A DNA stretch of 64,000 nt, from assembly GCA_963932465.1 (NCBI GenBank), contig OZ010795.1, forward strand, positions 478,010,806-478,074,805, read 5' to 3'. The position numbers were made by a program, and so were the translations under genes. This DNA comes from Maratus speciosus. Its lineage: Eukaryota > Arthropoda > Arachnida > Araneae > Salticidae. The notes under the pieces are model-generated. The model did no database searches. It was not told the origin of the DNA and worked only from the letters and a program-made list of their open reading frames with translations. Of this stretch, positions 44,503-57,282 are shown piece after piece (the first letter of the stretch is position 1; each line of letters begins with the position of its first letter).

Positions 44503-45265
44503 GTTTTAATTTTCGTTTAAAACCAAAGAACATAGGTTTTTAATATTAATTATATTTATTACATAAAATTCTTTAATTGTGATTTAATCATTTTGTACAG
44601 GTTTTTTATGTTTCCTTTATTTATAAAAAAAGCCTTAAGAAATGTGCAATTTAACTGTGTAGACTGTTAATAAATTATTAAAGACAAAAGAGTTTTATTG
44701 ATTTTAGAAATTTTTCTCTAATTAATTCAAATTAAGTATCAAATCATCAAAGTGTCAATTAGTATCAAACTAATCTTTAAGAAACCTGTTGAAATTTAAC
44801 CGTATAAACTGTTAATAAATTATTAAATATAAAACGGTTTATTGATTTTAGAATTTTTTTTTAATTAATTCAAATTAAATATCTAACCATCAAAGTGTCA
44901 ATTAGTATCAAAGTAATTTTTAAGAAGCCTGTGGAAATTTAAATCTTAAGTTATGCAAATTATAGAACATAAAATAAAAGATAATACAAAACTTAAATGT
45001 AGTTGTGAAATATGTTTTTGGATTTTTTAAATAGAAGAATTATTTAATATTTGATAAAAAATACTGATCCAGATGAATAAAATTTGTCAAATATTACTAA
45101 AAGAGTACATTTATCGTGAAATAGCTAAATATTTTCAACATTTGGTCACATTGATTAAAATAATAGTATAAAAATGTCTCTACTGAAAAGAGAAATTAAA
45201 GCAACTTCCATTAATAAATATTTAGGGATATTTGAATCAGAATAAAATATACTTAAAAAAAAATT
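44503..45265. repeat. AT-rich segment with a ~147-bp direct duplication
   Basis: actgttaataaattattaaa occurs at 44663 and 44809, with flanking matches (aattaattcaaattaa, caaagtgtcaattagtatca) for about 145 bp each. There is no gene. Confidence 0.7.
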
Positions 45266-45532
45266 AACCGACTTCAAAAAGCGCGCACTAAAAAGAATGA
45301 AATAATTCTTTAAAATTCTCTAATGACGAAACGTTATTCAATAATCACACATCGGATATCATGAATCGGCAGAAAAACGTTAAATTTAATTTAAAGAATT
45401 TAATATCCACCAAACATGGATTTTCGAAAGAATATTTTTTTTTACAAGAGATAAGAGATTAATTTACATATTTAAGATTTAATTTACGAATATATACATA
45501 TAAAAAGTAATCAATTACTCTTTGAAGTTGGT
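45266..45532. mobile_element. Possible short inverted-repeat element
   Basis: aaccgacttcaaaaag at the left faces ctttgaagttggtacc at the right, a 14-16 bp inverted pair 265 bp apart. accgacttcaaaaag ends are common in arthropod dispersed repeats. No clear target duplication. Confidence 0.4.
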
Positions 45533-46600
45533 ACCAAACAATCAGTAATATTCTATAGTAAAATAGTGACTAGTACCAAGAATAAAGGTATGATGGAAAA
45601 TATTATACTAAGTCGAAAAAAATGCTTTATTTCTTCTGCAAATTATTTGTTTAATCATTATCGATTGGGATTGTATTCTGGAGTTTCAGGTCTCAATAGG
45701 ACTTTTCAATGCCGTAGGCTTTAGCTGCTGATCTAACAGCCACTCCTTTTTCCTCTACTTCAGATACAGCAAAATATCATTACTTCTTGAGTAATTCGAT
45801 TGTTCTCAATTTTCCTTTTATATTTTCAAAGCATATTGATTTTTATGATGATTTTGGGAAAAGGAAAAAATACCTAAATTACAGGTACATGTTATTGTAA
45901 TACTTGCATACTTTTATTCTACATAATATTCTGCATTCATTCTTTCTAGATAAAAAATTAAAAACCATTACTTAAATTTTAATAAACGTAAGTAATATTT
46001 GTTAAAATAATTATAAACAACGAGAATTGAAAGGGATACAGTTACTGTCCCTTTCAACCCCATATCCACCTAGCGAAATTAAAAATGTATTCATGCGTGA
46101 CGGTATTTTAGCTAACAAAATATACTGGTTATTCACATAAAGTGCATACATTGCAGTGCTAAATAACGTAAATGTTATAATGCTAAACACAATATTATTT
46201 TAGAGAAAAAACGAAAAGAAAGATCAAAATTTACTTTTTTATGTCAAAAACAGATTTTGTTTCACCACCTACAACGCTACAATTGCAGATGTTAGTTATA
46301 AGGATTATTAAGACCGAACAAGTATCGTCATCGATTGAGCCAAAGTTCAAAATTTCTACATTTTATTTTCTTCCTGAAATTTCGAGTGTCCCTTTCTCCC
46401 CAGTCTCCTCTAACCGTTTGCTATAAAAACGGTCAAAAGTCTGGATAGCTTGCTGCAAATTTTTGTTAGCTTTCATTACAAAAAGCTACCTATTGCAGCC
46501 GTTCGGAGGAAAGCGATTTCAAAAAAATTTGGTATATTTTCATTGATCATGACCCCCAGACCCCGAAACCACAATTCCGTTTAAATGTTGATATATATAT
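45533..46600. other. No recognisable feature
   Basis: AT-rich with one moderately GC-richer patch near 45660-45780. The 61-codon frame at 46241-46426 has no domain. Confidence 0.4.
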
Positions 46601-48370
46601 ATATGTATATATATCTGATCTTTGTCACACTGTAACTCTCGTATTTATGAACCGATTTGGATGTAACTTCGTGTATATATAGTTTATACCAATGCCTCGA
46701 CCGACTTCGTTGGCCAGCTTCATCCGCCATCTTGATTCAAAATGGCGGCCATTTAATTTTTTTTATTTAAAATTTGAAATGGGGTACAAAAAAATTGAAA
46801 ATTGAAAAACAATTTTTTCTTATGTGTTTGACCTTGATACAAAGATTCCGGAGCATTTTTTTTTCGTCTATATCTTAAAAAATGACTGAGTTATAGCACT
46901 TTGAATTTCTAGCTTGGCTGACATTTTGAAACGACCTGATATTGTCACGCGATAACAGGCGTATTTATGAACCGATTGGGCTGTACCTTGGTGTATACAT
47001 AATACGTACCAATGACTCGACCGAGTTCGTTGGCCAGCTTCATTCACCATCTTGTTTCAAAATGGCGGCAATTTAATTTTTTTTAAACAATTTAAAATTT
47101 GAAATGTAGCACCAAAAAATTGAAAATTGAAAAATATATTTTTCTTAAGTGTTTGGCCTTGATACAAAGATTCCGGATCAGTTTTTGATTCGTCTATATC
47201 TTAAAAAATGGCTGAGTTATAGCACTTTGAATTTCTAGCTTGGCTTACATTTTGAAACGACCTGATTTTTGTCACGCGATAACAGGCGTATTTATGAACC
47301 GATTTGGATGTACCTTAATGTATACATAATACGTACCAATGTCTCGACCGAGCTCGTTCGCCAGCTTCATCCGCCATCTTGTTTCAAAATGGCGGCCATT
47401 TAAAAAATTAAAATTTAAAGTGAGGTACCAAAAAATTGGAAAATGAAAAAGATTTTTTGTATGTGTTTGACCTTAATACAAAGATTCCGGAACAGTTTTT
47501 CTTTCGTCTATATCTATAAAAATGGCTGAGTTATAGCATTTTGAATTTCTATTGTGGCTGACATTTTGTAACGACCTGATTTTTGTCACGCGATAACAGG
47601 GGTATTTATGAACCGATTTGGATGTACCTTGGTGTGTACATAGTACATACCAATGTCTGGACCGAATTCGTTGGCCAGCTGCATTCGCCATCTTGCTTTA
47701 AAAGGGCTGCCATTTTTAAAAAAATAATTTTAAATTTACAATGAGTTATCAAAAAAATGAAAAAGATTTTTTTATGTGTTTGACCTTGATACAAAGATTC
47801 CGGAGCAGTTTTTGTTTCGTATATATCTTAAAAAATGGTTGAATCATAGCACTTTGAATTTCTAGCATGGCTGACATTTTGAAACGATCTGATATTTGTC
47901 GCGTGATAACACGCGTATTTATTAACCTATTTCGATGTAAAAAAGCATGTGGATAGTATATCGAAATGCCTCGACCATGTTCGCTGGCCAGCTTCATCGG
48001 CCATCTTGCTTCAAAATGGAGGCCATTAAATTAAATAAAAAATTATATTTAAAGTGAGGCGCAAAAAAATTAGAAATTGAAAAAGGTTTCTTTCTTAAGT
48101 ATTTGACCATGATATAAGGATTCCGAAGCATTTTTTGTTTTGTCTTTATCTTAAAAAATCGCTTAGATATAACAGTTTGAATTTCTAATGTGGGTGACAT
48201 TTTAAAAAATCTGATTTTTTGCCCGCGACAGCACTTGTATATATCAACCGATTCCGATGTGAGTGAGCATGTGCACAGGAACTACTAAGGTCTCGACCAA
48301 GTTCACTCGTTAGCCTGATCCACCATGTTGTCTTAAAATGGCAGGAACTTGAAGATATCTCCAAAATTGG
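46600..48370. repeat. Tandem array, ~320-bp monomer, about 5.5 copies
   Basis: gtcacgcgataacaggcgta-type words occur at 46624, 46944, 47271, 47585, 47898 and (decayed) 48221. Each monomer carries ccgatttggatgtacc, cgaccgagttcgttggccag, a cttcatccgccatcttg block and caaaatggcggccatt. Minus-strand frames of 60-80 codons repeat with the monomer and are not genes. Confidence 0.9.
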
Positions 48371-48544
48371 CAATCAAATATAAGTTACTTTAAATAAAAG
48401 CAGCTTGGATAAAGCTGACTAATTTCGCGAAATTCCCATTCATAATGATTTAGTATTGATAAAAATTAGTATTGAATCTCCTATAATCGGTTTCCACTAA
48501 ATTGAGCTTCGTGTGTTTGAATAATATAAGCTTGCTTTTTAAAA

Positions 48545-48662
48545 ATAAGGAATATGAAAGCTACCTCTTCCTCCCGGCACTGGCCGGAAGGACTTTTTAA
48601 CAGCGTACAGTGTTAAAAATCTGAAGCGACTCACCAAATAAATAAATAAATAAATAAATAAA
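48545..48662 (+). mobile_element. Possible retroelement 3' end with AAATA tail
   Basis: A GC-richer stretch (cctcccggcactggccggaa ... ctgaagcgactcacc) leads directly into six or more AAATA/AATA units (48635-48662). A structured end followed by a short microsatellite is typical of LINE/SINE 3' ends. No coding part is attached. Confidence 0.4.
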
Positions 48663-49684
48663 AATATTGAAATGCAAATGAGCTAGCTTTCTTAAGAAAT
48701 TCCTTCCATATGCTTAGCATTAGTTGACGGGTGTTTTCGGCGGGGGGGGGGGGGGCGTAACCCCCTCCACAAAAAAGCATTAGGATGGAGCAAAAAGAAT
48801 GTATAAAATTTCTGCAAGATTGACACAGATATAAAAATTGAAGAATGAGTACAAAAAGACAAACGAGTTAAAAGATTGTTAAGAAAACGATAATGTAAAA
48901 TGATTGTGATAATAATAATAATAATGGTTACTACAAGAATGATTATTTAATTACCACATAAAAAAGTTGATATTTAATCGCCCTCGAAATTATTATCGAA
49001 TCTTTTATTTATTGAATGGAGAAAAAGATCTTTTTATGTATATTTTTCCTCTTTGGTTAACCGTCCGTCGGTCGCAATTCTGGGACTCATGAGTTCAGGC
49101 ACAAGGAGCCTGTGGGGTAGACGCCTGTTAGAAAATCTTCATTAACAATAATTGACGAAATTTTAACGCTCTTAAAGCGATGAGTGACATTCATTAGGAT
49201 GTATAAAGAGAGAATATTTCAAATTTGAATGAAAAAATCTCGTTTTTTACACTCTAAGTAAGTAACCTTGCGCCCCCTAGTGGCAGAATGCAGAACGGAA
49301 ATAATTGTACTGTGCATGTCAGGCCTATTGAGACCGATGGAGTGTTTAAATATTATTATTACATACATCATGTGTTTATTTTACACACTTCTTTAATCTT
49401 ATGCTTTTCTCAGTTCTTCTCGTGTCCGTGTACTGATAATACAGGGTGTTCTTAAGCTTGTAGGGGGAAAAAAAGAATAACTAATTTACTTTTATCTTCA
49501 TTTCTTTTGTGTTTATGGCCTTTATAAGTTCATTTTTCTTTTTTAAGAAAATAAGTTTCTTCTGTAAACAGCGTTTTACAAAAAATATTTACATGTTTTT
49601 TAAACATGCATTTTCGGGTAATATATTCCATTAAACCCATTTTAAAATTTCGCCACATTTTTCCACATTTATTTTTTCATTCCA
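48663..49684. other. No gene; G-run and AAT microsatellite
   Basis: It contains a G14 run (48742-48755) and a TAA repeat (48910-48926). A GC-richer patch near 49060-49340 has no recognisable feature. Confidence 0.4.
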
Positions 49685-50640
49685 TTCATAAAACTAGTAT
49701 GTTGAGGCCATCACAAAACTTTTTCCTACATAAATCACGTCAATTAAATCATTTAAATAGTACAAGAAATAACGATGATTTAGCACCAATTCATATCAAA
49801 GTATATCTGAATTTGAAGCTGGATGAAAATTCGTGCATTAGTTCTTGAGATGGAGCTATAGCGGAAATTCTGAAAAATGTAGCATAGCAGCGCCACCTGT
49901 TGATCGATTTACACCAAAAATAAACAGCACTAAATGATATCAAGTTATACTTGAATCTGAAGTTTGTTGAAAATCCAAGCATTAGTTCTTGAGATAAAGC
50001 TATTGCGGAAATTGCAAAAATACAGCATAGCAGCGTCACCTGTTGAGCGATTTACACCAAAAATTATACAGCACTAATTTATACGTCAATTCATGCCAAG
50101 GGCTAACTAAATCTGAAGTTTGATGAAAATCCGTGCAGTAGTTCTTGAGATACAGCTATTGCGGAAACCTTGAAAAATGCAGCACAGCAGCGCCACCTGT
50201 TGGGTGATTTTCACAAAACAGCAATCAACACCAAACCATATTTTGGACTAACTGAATCTGAAAGGAAACTCCGTGCGGTAGTTCTTGAGATATAGCTATT
50301 GCAGAAATCGTGAAAAATGCCGCATAGCAGCGCCACCTGTGGGGCGATTTTCACCAAAACCTAATCAGATTCAGTTTATATCAAGGTCTAACTAAATACA
50401 AAGTTTTGTGAAATTCCGTGCATTAGTTCTTGAGATAGAGCGTCCACAAAATTTTTGTCACATACAGACTCACAGAGTGACAGAGTGACAGACATACTCA
50501 CAGACAGACATTTTCTAAAAACCATCAAATCGTGTTCTGTGCATTCTAAAACGTATAAATCCGTCGAAAACCGGAAGCCGAATTTTTTCACGAATCCAAT
50601 ACTTTCGTCTTGTAAAGATAGAAGATAGTAAAAACATAAC
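49685..50640. repeat. Composite repeat block 1: five ~145-bp monomers with leader and tail
   Basis: A leader (aactagtatgttgaggccat) is followed by monomers marked by gttcttgagat at about 49841, 49985, 50131, 50280 and 50427. Each carries agcagcgccacctgtt and gatttacaccaaaa words. The tail has cacagacagaca runs, then tccgtcgaaaaccggaa and tcttgtaaagatagaagata. Block 2 repeats the same leader-monomers-tail structure. The minus frames here are monomer translations. Confidence 0.85.
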
Positions 50641-50683
50641 CACGTACTATACTCATAATAAGTATTTTATTTCACTTAAAAGA

Positions 50684-51772
50684 AACTAGTATGTTGTGGC
50701 CATCACAAAACTTTCTTCTATATAAATCACGTCAATTAAATCATTTAAATAATACAAGAAATAACAACGATTTAGCACCAATTCATATCAAAGTATATCT
50801 GAATTTGAAGTTGGATGAAAATTCGTGCATTAGTTCTTGAGATAGAGCTATAGCGGAAATTCTGAAAAAAATGTAGCATAGCAGCGCCACCTGTTGAGCG
50901 ATTTACACCAAAAGTAAACAGCACTAAACGATATCAAGGTATACCTGAATCTGAAGTTTGTTGAAAATCCAAGCATTAGCTCTTGAGATAAAGCTATTGC
51001 GGAAATCGCAAAAAATACAGCATAGCAGCGCCACCTGTTGAGCGATTTACACCAAAAATTAAACAGCACTAATTTATACATCAATTCATGTCAAGGACTA
51101 ACTAAATATGAAGTTTGATGAAAATCCGTGCAATAGTACTTGAGATACACCTCTTGTGGAAATCGTGAAAAATGCAGCACAGCAGCGTCACCTGTTGAGC
51201 GATTTACACCAAAAATTAAACAGCACTAATTTATACATCAATTCATGTCAAGGACTAACTAAATCTGAAGTTTGATGAAAATCCGAGCAATAGTTCTTGA
51301 GATACACCTCTTGTGGAAATCGTGAAAAATGCAGCACAGCAGCGCCACCTGTTAGGCGATTTGCACCAAAAATTAAGCAGCAATAATTTATATCAGGGAC
51401 TAACTGAATCTGAAGTTTGATGAAAATTCGTGCATTTTTTCTTGAGTTAGAGCTATTGCGATAATCATGAACAATGCAGTATACCAGCGCCACCTGTTGG
51501 GCGATTTTTACAAAAAGTAATCAGCACCAAACTATATCATGGACTAACTGAATCTGAAGTTTTATGAAAATCCGTGCAGTAGTTCTTGAGATACAGCTAT
51601 TGTAGAAATCGTTAAAAATGCCGCATAGCAGCGCCACCTCTTGGGCGATTTTCACCAAAAACTAATCAGTTCCAGTTTATATCAAGGTCTAACTAAATAT
51701 GAAGTTTTGTGAAATTTCGTGCATTAGTTCTTGAGATAGAGCGCCCACAAAATTTGTGTCACATACAGACAG

Positions 51773-51814
<42 letters not shown>

Positions 51815-51955
51815 TCACAGACAGACATTTTGTAAAAACATGTTTTTTGGAATCTCTGACTCATAAAACGTGTAAATCCGTCGAAAACTGGAATTCGAAA
51901 ATTTTCATGAAACCAATACTTTCTTCTTGTAAAGATAGAAGAAAGTAAAAATTAA
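50684..51955. repeat. Composite repeat block 2: seven ~145-165-bp monomers with leader and tail
   Basis: Same leader (actagtatgttgtggccat at 50687), monomers at about 50831, 50977, 51127, 51292, 51438, 51584 and 51728, and the same tail with an expanded ACAG microsatellite (51765-51814). The block differs from block 1 in monomer number and microsatellite length, so both are copies of one composite unit that gains and loses monomers. The frame at 51709-51948 reads the microsatellite as a TDRQ repeat and is not a gene. Confidence 0.85.
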
Positions 51956-53290
51956 AATGTTTAAGTGTAATAAAAATAGCAATATAAATTTTTGAAGCAA
52001 AATTCCTTTGGTCTCATGAAATAATATTGCAAACGTAGAATTCAAGGGCTACACAATAAAAATATAATTTTGTCAAAAGGAACACTTTTGATTTATAAAT
52101 ATAAGCATGCTTAAAGTGAATTAAATTGTAAATAAAAAACAATATATATATCAATTTAAAAGAAGTTATTGCATTCCTTTACACATTGATGTATAGATTT
52201 TTTGAGAAAATTAATCTCCTACATGATATTTTGTTATTTTAATAAAATACATTTACAAAAGTTATTTATAAAATATGTTATGCTTTTCTCGTTTTGAATA
52301 ATTTGAAAACATGTTAAATACAGAAAAAATATCTGTGTTTCTAAATCTAGCTCAACGATTGTAGTCACGGAAACTAGGCATTAGCTACCAACTCTTGAGA
52401 TTTTTCTCACAAATAATTCTCAGTGAAATGTTCGCCTTTTAGTCACATATATCTGCGATTAAGTAAGGTAAAATTTTTAATTAGAAATAGTGTTGTTCGG
52501 AAGCCGTAGTAGAAGGAGTTTATGTGTATATTATCGCAAGAAACTCTGTAAATAAAAACTCGTGGCACATTAAGACATTTCATTTTAGAATTTTTAAATT
52601 ACAGCCTTACATACCTTAATATACCTTTGAGCCTAGAAGTCGTTCGCCACCATAAATTCCGAAAGGTAACCTTAGTCTTATTTAATCGCAATCTTTCTAT
52701 TAAAAAATAAAGATTTCTTTTATTTTCATAAGGTAATGGTGGCTTGGTGCTCCAGTACCAAAAGTTGGTAGACACTTAATTTAAATTATGTGATGCATAT
52801 AAAAGACTGCTTCAGAATATTGCGGAATTTTTAATGTTATTTTTTACATCTAAAATAAGATGAAGTTCTTGTTTTATAGACTACTAAAATAAATAAATAA
52901 TTTAGAAGGGATATGACAGCTGAGAGGAAAAGAGATAACATAGGTTTATTCAGAAAACAAAGGAAATTTAAAAAGACTAACCGAAATGACCAAGTGTTTT
53001 ATATTTATATTCAGCATTCTTCGTGAAACAAATAATGGTGAGAATTTGTACATATGCTTGCGAAACATGTGGCCTAAAACTTGTAAAATATGAGGATTGA
53101 CATAAAGTACTGGGAACAAGAGAGGTTATACTAAGTAAGGGAATTTTACTTTAAAGTGTAAAATTTAAAATTGCATAATACTTCAAACTAAAATTTTAAT
53201 ACAAAACTAATTTTCGCAATATGATAGTCTTAATTTTATGGCATACTATGAATTACGCCATTAATAAAAAACGTTCAGCGAAGAGCAAAA
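51956..53290. other. AT-rich, no recognisable feature
   Basis: Nothing supportable; short A/T runs and no domain-bearing frame. Confidence 0.4.
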
Positions 53291-53555
53291 TACAGGCTGA
53301 TTATAATTAAAGTACGCTTTCAAAAGACTGCAAAAAAAAGAACCATTGGTCAGAATGGCCTGAATTTTCATTTGAGTATACGTAAACATTGGAAATTTGT
53401 TTTGTGAAAGGAAAAATTAAATTCAAATGTTTATCGATAATTTGTGCTCCACGCGTCATAAGATGCTAATTAAAAGACTTGAAATGCTGTTGCGGCAATC
53501 TTTGTTTAAAACCTATCCACCACAACAAGATGGTGCCACAGCGGATACGCAAAAA

Positions 53556-53705
53556 TCGGTTTTTAATTGTCCCTTGACTAAAAACTGTAGAAAAAGCAAA
53601 AACGAAATAGGTTTTTAATTGTCTCTAGACCAAAACTCGTAGAAAAAGCAAAAATGAAATCGTTTTTTAATTATCCCTAGGCAACAAACAGTAGAAAAAG
53701 AAAAA
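53556..53705. repeat. Three ~57-bp direct repeats
   Basis: ggtttttaattgtccc at 53559, ggtttttaattgtctc at 53611 and gttttttaattatccc at 53672, each followed by a gtagaaaaagcaaaaa-like word. It lies inside the transposon remnant. Confidence 0.8.
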
Positions 53706-53854
53706 AAACTGATGAAACCATCACAAAAAGGAAGTCAGATACGACATGCTTAAGAACTGTTCAATATGTTGCACATCGTTTTCTCATACGACTAAAAACA
53801 CAAAACAGCATGGTTCACAACAGATCGAAGTTTTTCAGGGGTGATATTGTGACT

Positions 53855-54720
53855 TTATTGCGTAATGCGTGTTTTCAATTCACCTAAGTTCGCAATTGGA
53901 CCCCCGTATACAACATGTTGTAGGTAACCCCACAACCAGAAGTCGCAAGGGGTTAAGGTCAGTTGATGATGGCGGCCAGGCTGTTGGAAAATGGCGACTG
54001 ATAATTCTGTCATTTCCAAATGAAGATTTAACAGCTGTTTCACTGGTGTTGCAATGTGCGGAGGAGCGTCATCTTGAATACAAATTGTGCTATCCGAACA
54101 TCTGCACTGTTGCAGTGCTGGAATGTTTGAGCAAAATAGATTCATAACGTGTCCCATTGCCTGTACAGGTGACAGGACCCGAAGGACCAAATTCTTTGAA
54201 AAAGAAAGGGCTAACGATAAATGCTGTCGTAAATCCGCACCACACAGTGATTTTTCCAGAATGAAGAAGCAATAGTTGCATTTGGGACGAATTCTCGCTT
54301 GCCCATATTTTGCAATTTTGAGTATTGACAGAACCTTGGAGAGGAAATGGGCTTCGTCTGTCCACAAAATATTCTATTGTCCACTTCTTTTCGAGTAAGA
54401 AATTGCAAAGCGAAAGCTTCTCATTTTGGCATGTCAGCAGGAAGCACCTCCTGAATACACGTAATTTTGTATGGATAGCATTGCAGGATGTTTCGTATAA
54501 TTTTACGAACGGTGATGACAGGCATGTATAAAGTTCGGGGAATCTCCGTGCACTGGACGTTCCCAAAGTGCTTCTTGACACTTCCAGCAATGCTGAGCCA
54601 CATCCTCTACTGACGTCGGAGCAATTGCTTTCCTTCCTCTGCCGCATTTCACATCAAATGAACCTGTCTCTTCGAATTTTTCAATCCTCTTCTTCAGGCG
54701 AAATGCAAGCATCATATCAA
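53855..54720 (-). pseudogene. Frameshifted DDE transposase (mariner-like)
   Basis: Read on the minus strand, family blocks appear in order across three frames: [14 protein letters not shown] (HTH hairpin region), CYPYKITCIQEVLPADMPK (linker), WTDEAHF (first catalytic Asp), [32 protein letters not shown] (second Asp; the family has QDGA), and LTLTPCDFWLWGYL (third Asp). It ends ...LGELKTRITQ near 53855. At least four frame changes lie between blocks, so it is non-functional. All three Asp positions are still readable, so it decayed by indels rather than by deletion. The overlapping plus-strand frames are shadows. Confidence 0.8.
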
Positions 54721-54784
54721 AAGAAATTTGGAGTACTTAAATTACATACATATTACCAAATCTGATTTTAAAAGAAAAAATAAA

Positions 54785-55272
54785 TAAAATTTTAGTCATA
54801 CAAAATATTATTAAATTTTATTAAAATGTTAATTATTATTATGATTAATTAAAATACTAATATTATATATATATTGTTTTAGGGTGTAACGAATTCCTTA
54901 CTACTTAATTATAACTTAGAAAATTAAATAAAGAATTTACGTTAACTTTTTCGTTACTTCGTTAAAACCTTCCTCTATAACATAACAGAAATAAAAATAA
55001 ATAACATGCTGACACAAGGAATACAAAACTTAATATATGAATCTTCTTTTTCTTCTTTTATCTAACAGATGAATAATTATAATTTCGATTCACATTATAA
55101 TCCAAATATTTCTTTAACAACAATATTTTGATATCCTAACCCACACAAAATCATATATTATGTACACTAAATATTTTTTTAAAGAGCATTTTGAAATCTT
55201 AACACTATAAAAGTCATACATCCTGCATAAACATTTCCACGAGTATTATTAATTTTAGCCAATTTCACATAG

Positions 55273-55318
<46 letters not shown>

Positions 55319-55400
55319 GAGAGAGAGAGAGAGACGTTTCTTTTACATAATCAATATTTAAAGATAATTTCACCCATATGATATGAAAACTTGTCCCAGG
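54785..55400. other. AT-rich spacer with a TA/GA compound microsatellite
   Basis: TA repeat at about 55274-55314 followed directly by a GA repeat (55315-55334). No gene. Confidence 0.6.
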
Positions 55401-56460
55401 CATGTTCTACTATTGGAATCACACTTTTATTGACGTAACATTGGGACCCGTGAAAGATGCATTCAACAGCAAGAAAAGTTCTCCACAGATAATCACTGAA
55501 CACCAGATTAAGCATGATAACGCTTCTATATTTTCACTAAACTCATTATGCAGACTATCACTGCATGTTGCGTGTTTCCATGTTGATGCCTCTAGACTCT
55601 TACTATACTATTATCCTATGTGAGAGTTAATTTAAATAAGGAGGCAGAGGATGATTTTTTTCTTGAGAATATTTCGACATCCTACTGCATGGATTCCAGC
55701 GGTATTTTCAATAAGTTGTTTCTCTTGGCTAGCGTCAATGCTTTGTCCGTACTAGAAAGGCATGAGCTAGCTCTTTCAGGGCAATATGTCCAGCAAAAGA
55801 AAATATGTAACAAATTCGAAGGTTTCTGTCTCGTTTTTCCTCTGCTTTTCAACCAGTATCTTCTTATCGGGAGACGGGGACAGATCTTTTACGTATCGAC
55901 ACTCGCCTTCGCAAAGGACCGGCAGTCCAGTCTTCTCACTGGTACGTCTCTTGTATTTAAACCCCGGGTATGTACGACTGAATATGCCACGTAAGTAGGC
56001 TAAGTACGCAAAACTTAATAACGTAGAAAAAAAATCCCCTTCCTCTCCAGAATGTACATAAACGCACCTAAATGATCACTACGCTCACCCTTGCTCCGAG
56101 TGAATTTTTGCAAACGGAGACTCCCCCTTTACTTTTCGTACCAAAAGCGTGACAGAAACAGCGTCTGATTTTTCATTTGAACTTAAGAGTGCTAGCTGTG
56201 TTCCTGGGCCACAAATCTAATGGAAACGAAGACCTCTCTCTAAAGAACCTACTAAGTAAAACTACAATAACGGGTAAAATGCACAGGTTTTATGAGAGTG
56301 CAATAAGGCTGCACAAAAAAGTTAACTACATGCTATGTAAATTCAATTGTCCTGAAGGACATCAATCCTTCCCACTTCATTTTGTCATGTCACTGGAAGT
56401 TGCGAGGCCCTTGTCCAGTTTTCCCAGCTGCTAATCGATCAAAGGACGAACCTTTCTACT
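55401..56460. other. GC-richer unassigned segment
   Basis: Composition is noticeably less AT-rich than the surroundings and I see no repetition with the rest of the window. Plus-strand frames of 73 (55402-55623), 124 (55620-55994) and 85 codons (56177-56434) lie close together. The first two overlap by four bases in different frames. None shows a recognisable domain. A donor-like cacGTAAGT occurs at 55988-55996. It could be an old single-copy insertion, a non-coding exon or a gene relic. Confidence 0.3.
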
Positions 56461-57280
56461 GATCTCAAATAGTGTAGAAAAAAGCTGTCAGTCAGCCTAA
56501 TGTGGCGTTACCATAGTTACTGACCTAAAATAAGAACAGGGAAACTGACCTTAAGAAGTCAATTGAAATTGCATGTAGTATAGGGATTTAAAAGTGCTGT
56601 CATTGCGTTGTTTACAGGCATAATGCAATTATCAGATAATAGAAAAGATAATCACATCGTCTACGTTGTATTGGGCTCTGAATAAAAGTTACCTTTCTGC
56701 ACCCACAGGGACTTGCAATAATTATTTATACGTGAAAAAATAAAATAAAAATAAATTTGGTAGTTTAATAAATGCAAAAAAGTTTTAAGTTTAAACTTAA
56801 GAAGCAATATTCTTTTTTTTCATTTTTCAGGGAAAAAAAAACGATTTTTAATGAAATACAGATATTAAACATTAATAAATAAATAAATAAAAATAACAGA
56901 AGAGTATTAAAAATGGAAGTTTCTTACAAATATTTTAAAATGATTCGATTATTTTTTAATATTTGTGCCCTAAGGCTGCTTTTGCATATTTGAAATACCT
57001 CAAATGCTAATGAAATGAAATGTCAAAGTCTTTTCAATTTTATCTGAAGAGGAAATTTTAAATTGTGAAGAATAATAACATTAATAATAAAAAGGATATA
57101 AAGAGTTTCCGACAAAATTAGTTCAGACACGTGAAATATTATTTCGAACAAAGTATCCCCTGGAGAAAGCAACGAAAATATGATATAAGTGAAATAATAT
57201 TTATTGTTGTTAAAAACTTAAACGTTTAAACTGAAGAAAATGAGTGAGAGCAGGAGTGGAAAGATAGCAATAAAATAAGA
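56461..57280. other. AT-rich, no recognisable feature
   Basis: Nothing supportable. Confidence 0.4.
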
Positions 57281-57282
57281 TA

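Larger units (their letters stand above)
53293..54780 (-). mobile_element. Mariner-like DNA transposon remnant, one end recognisable
   Basis: caggctgattataattaaag at 53293, next to TA, looks like the 3' terminus of the family whose transposase lies at 53855-54720. The opposite terminus was not found within 200 bp beyond the gene, so the 5' end is lost or diverged. The 3' flank holds three ~57-bp repeats (next entry). Confidence 0.55.

Noticed and set aside
51709..51948. Open frame with a TDRQ repeat
   Set aside because: It is the translation of the ACAG microsatellite and repeat tail.
46600..51955. Regularly spaced repeats as a CRISPR array
   Set aside because: Units are 145-320 bp without unique spacers, in a eukaryotic context; they are tandem satellites.
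54087..54765. Plus-strand frames at 53869-54765
   Set aside because: Antisense shadows of the frameshifted transposase on the minus strand.
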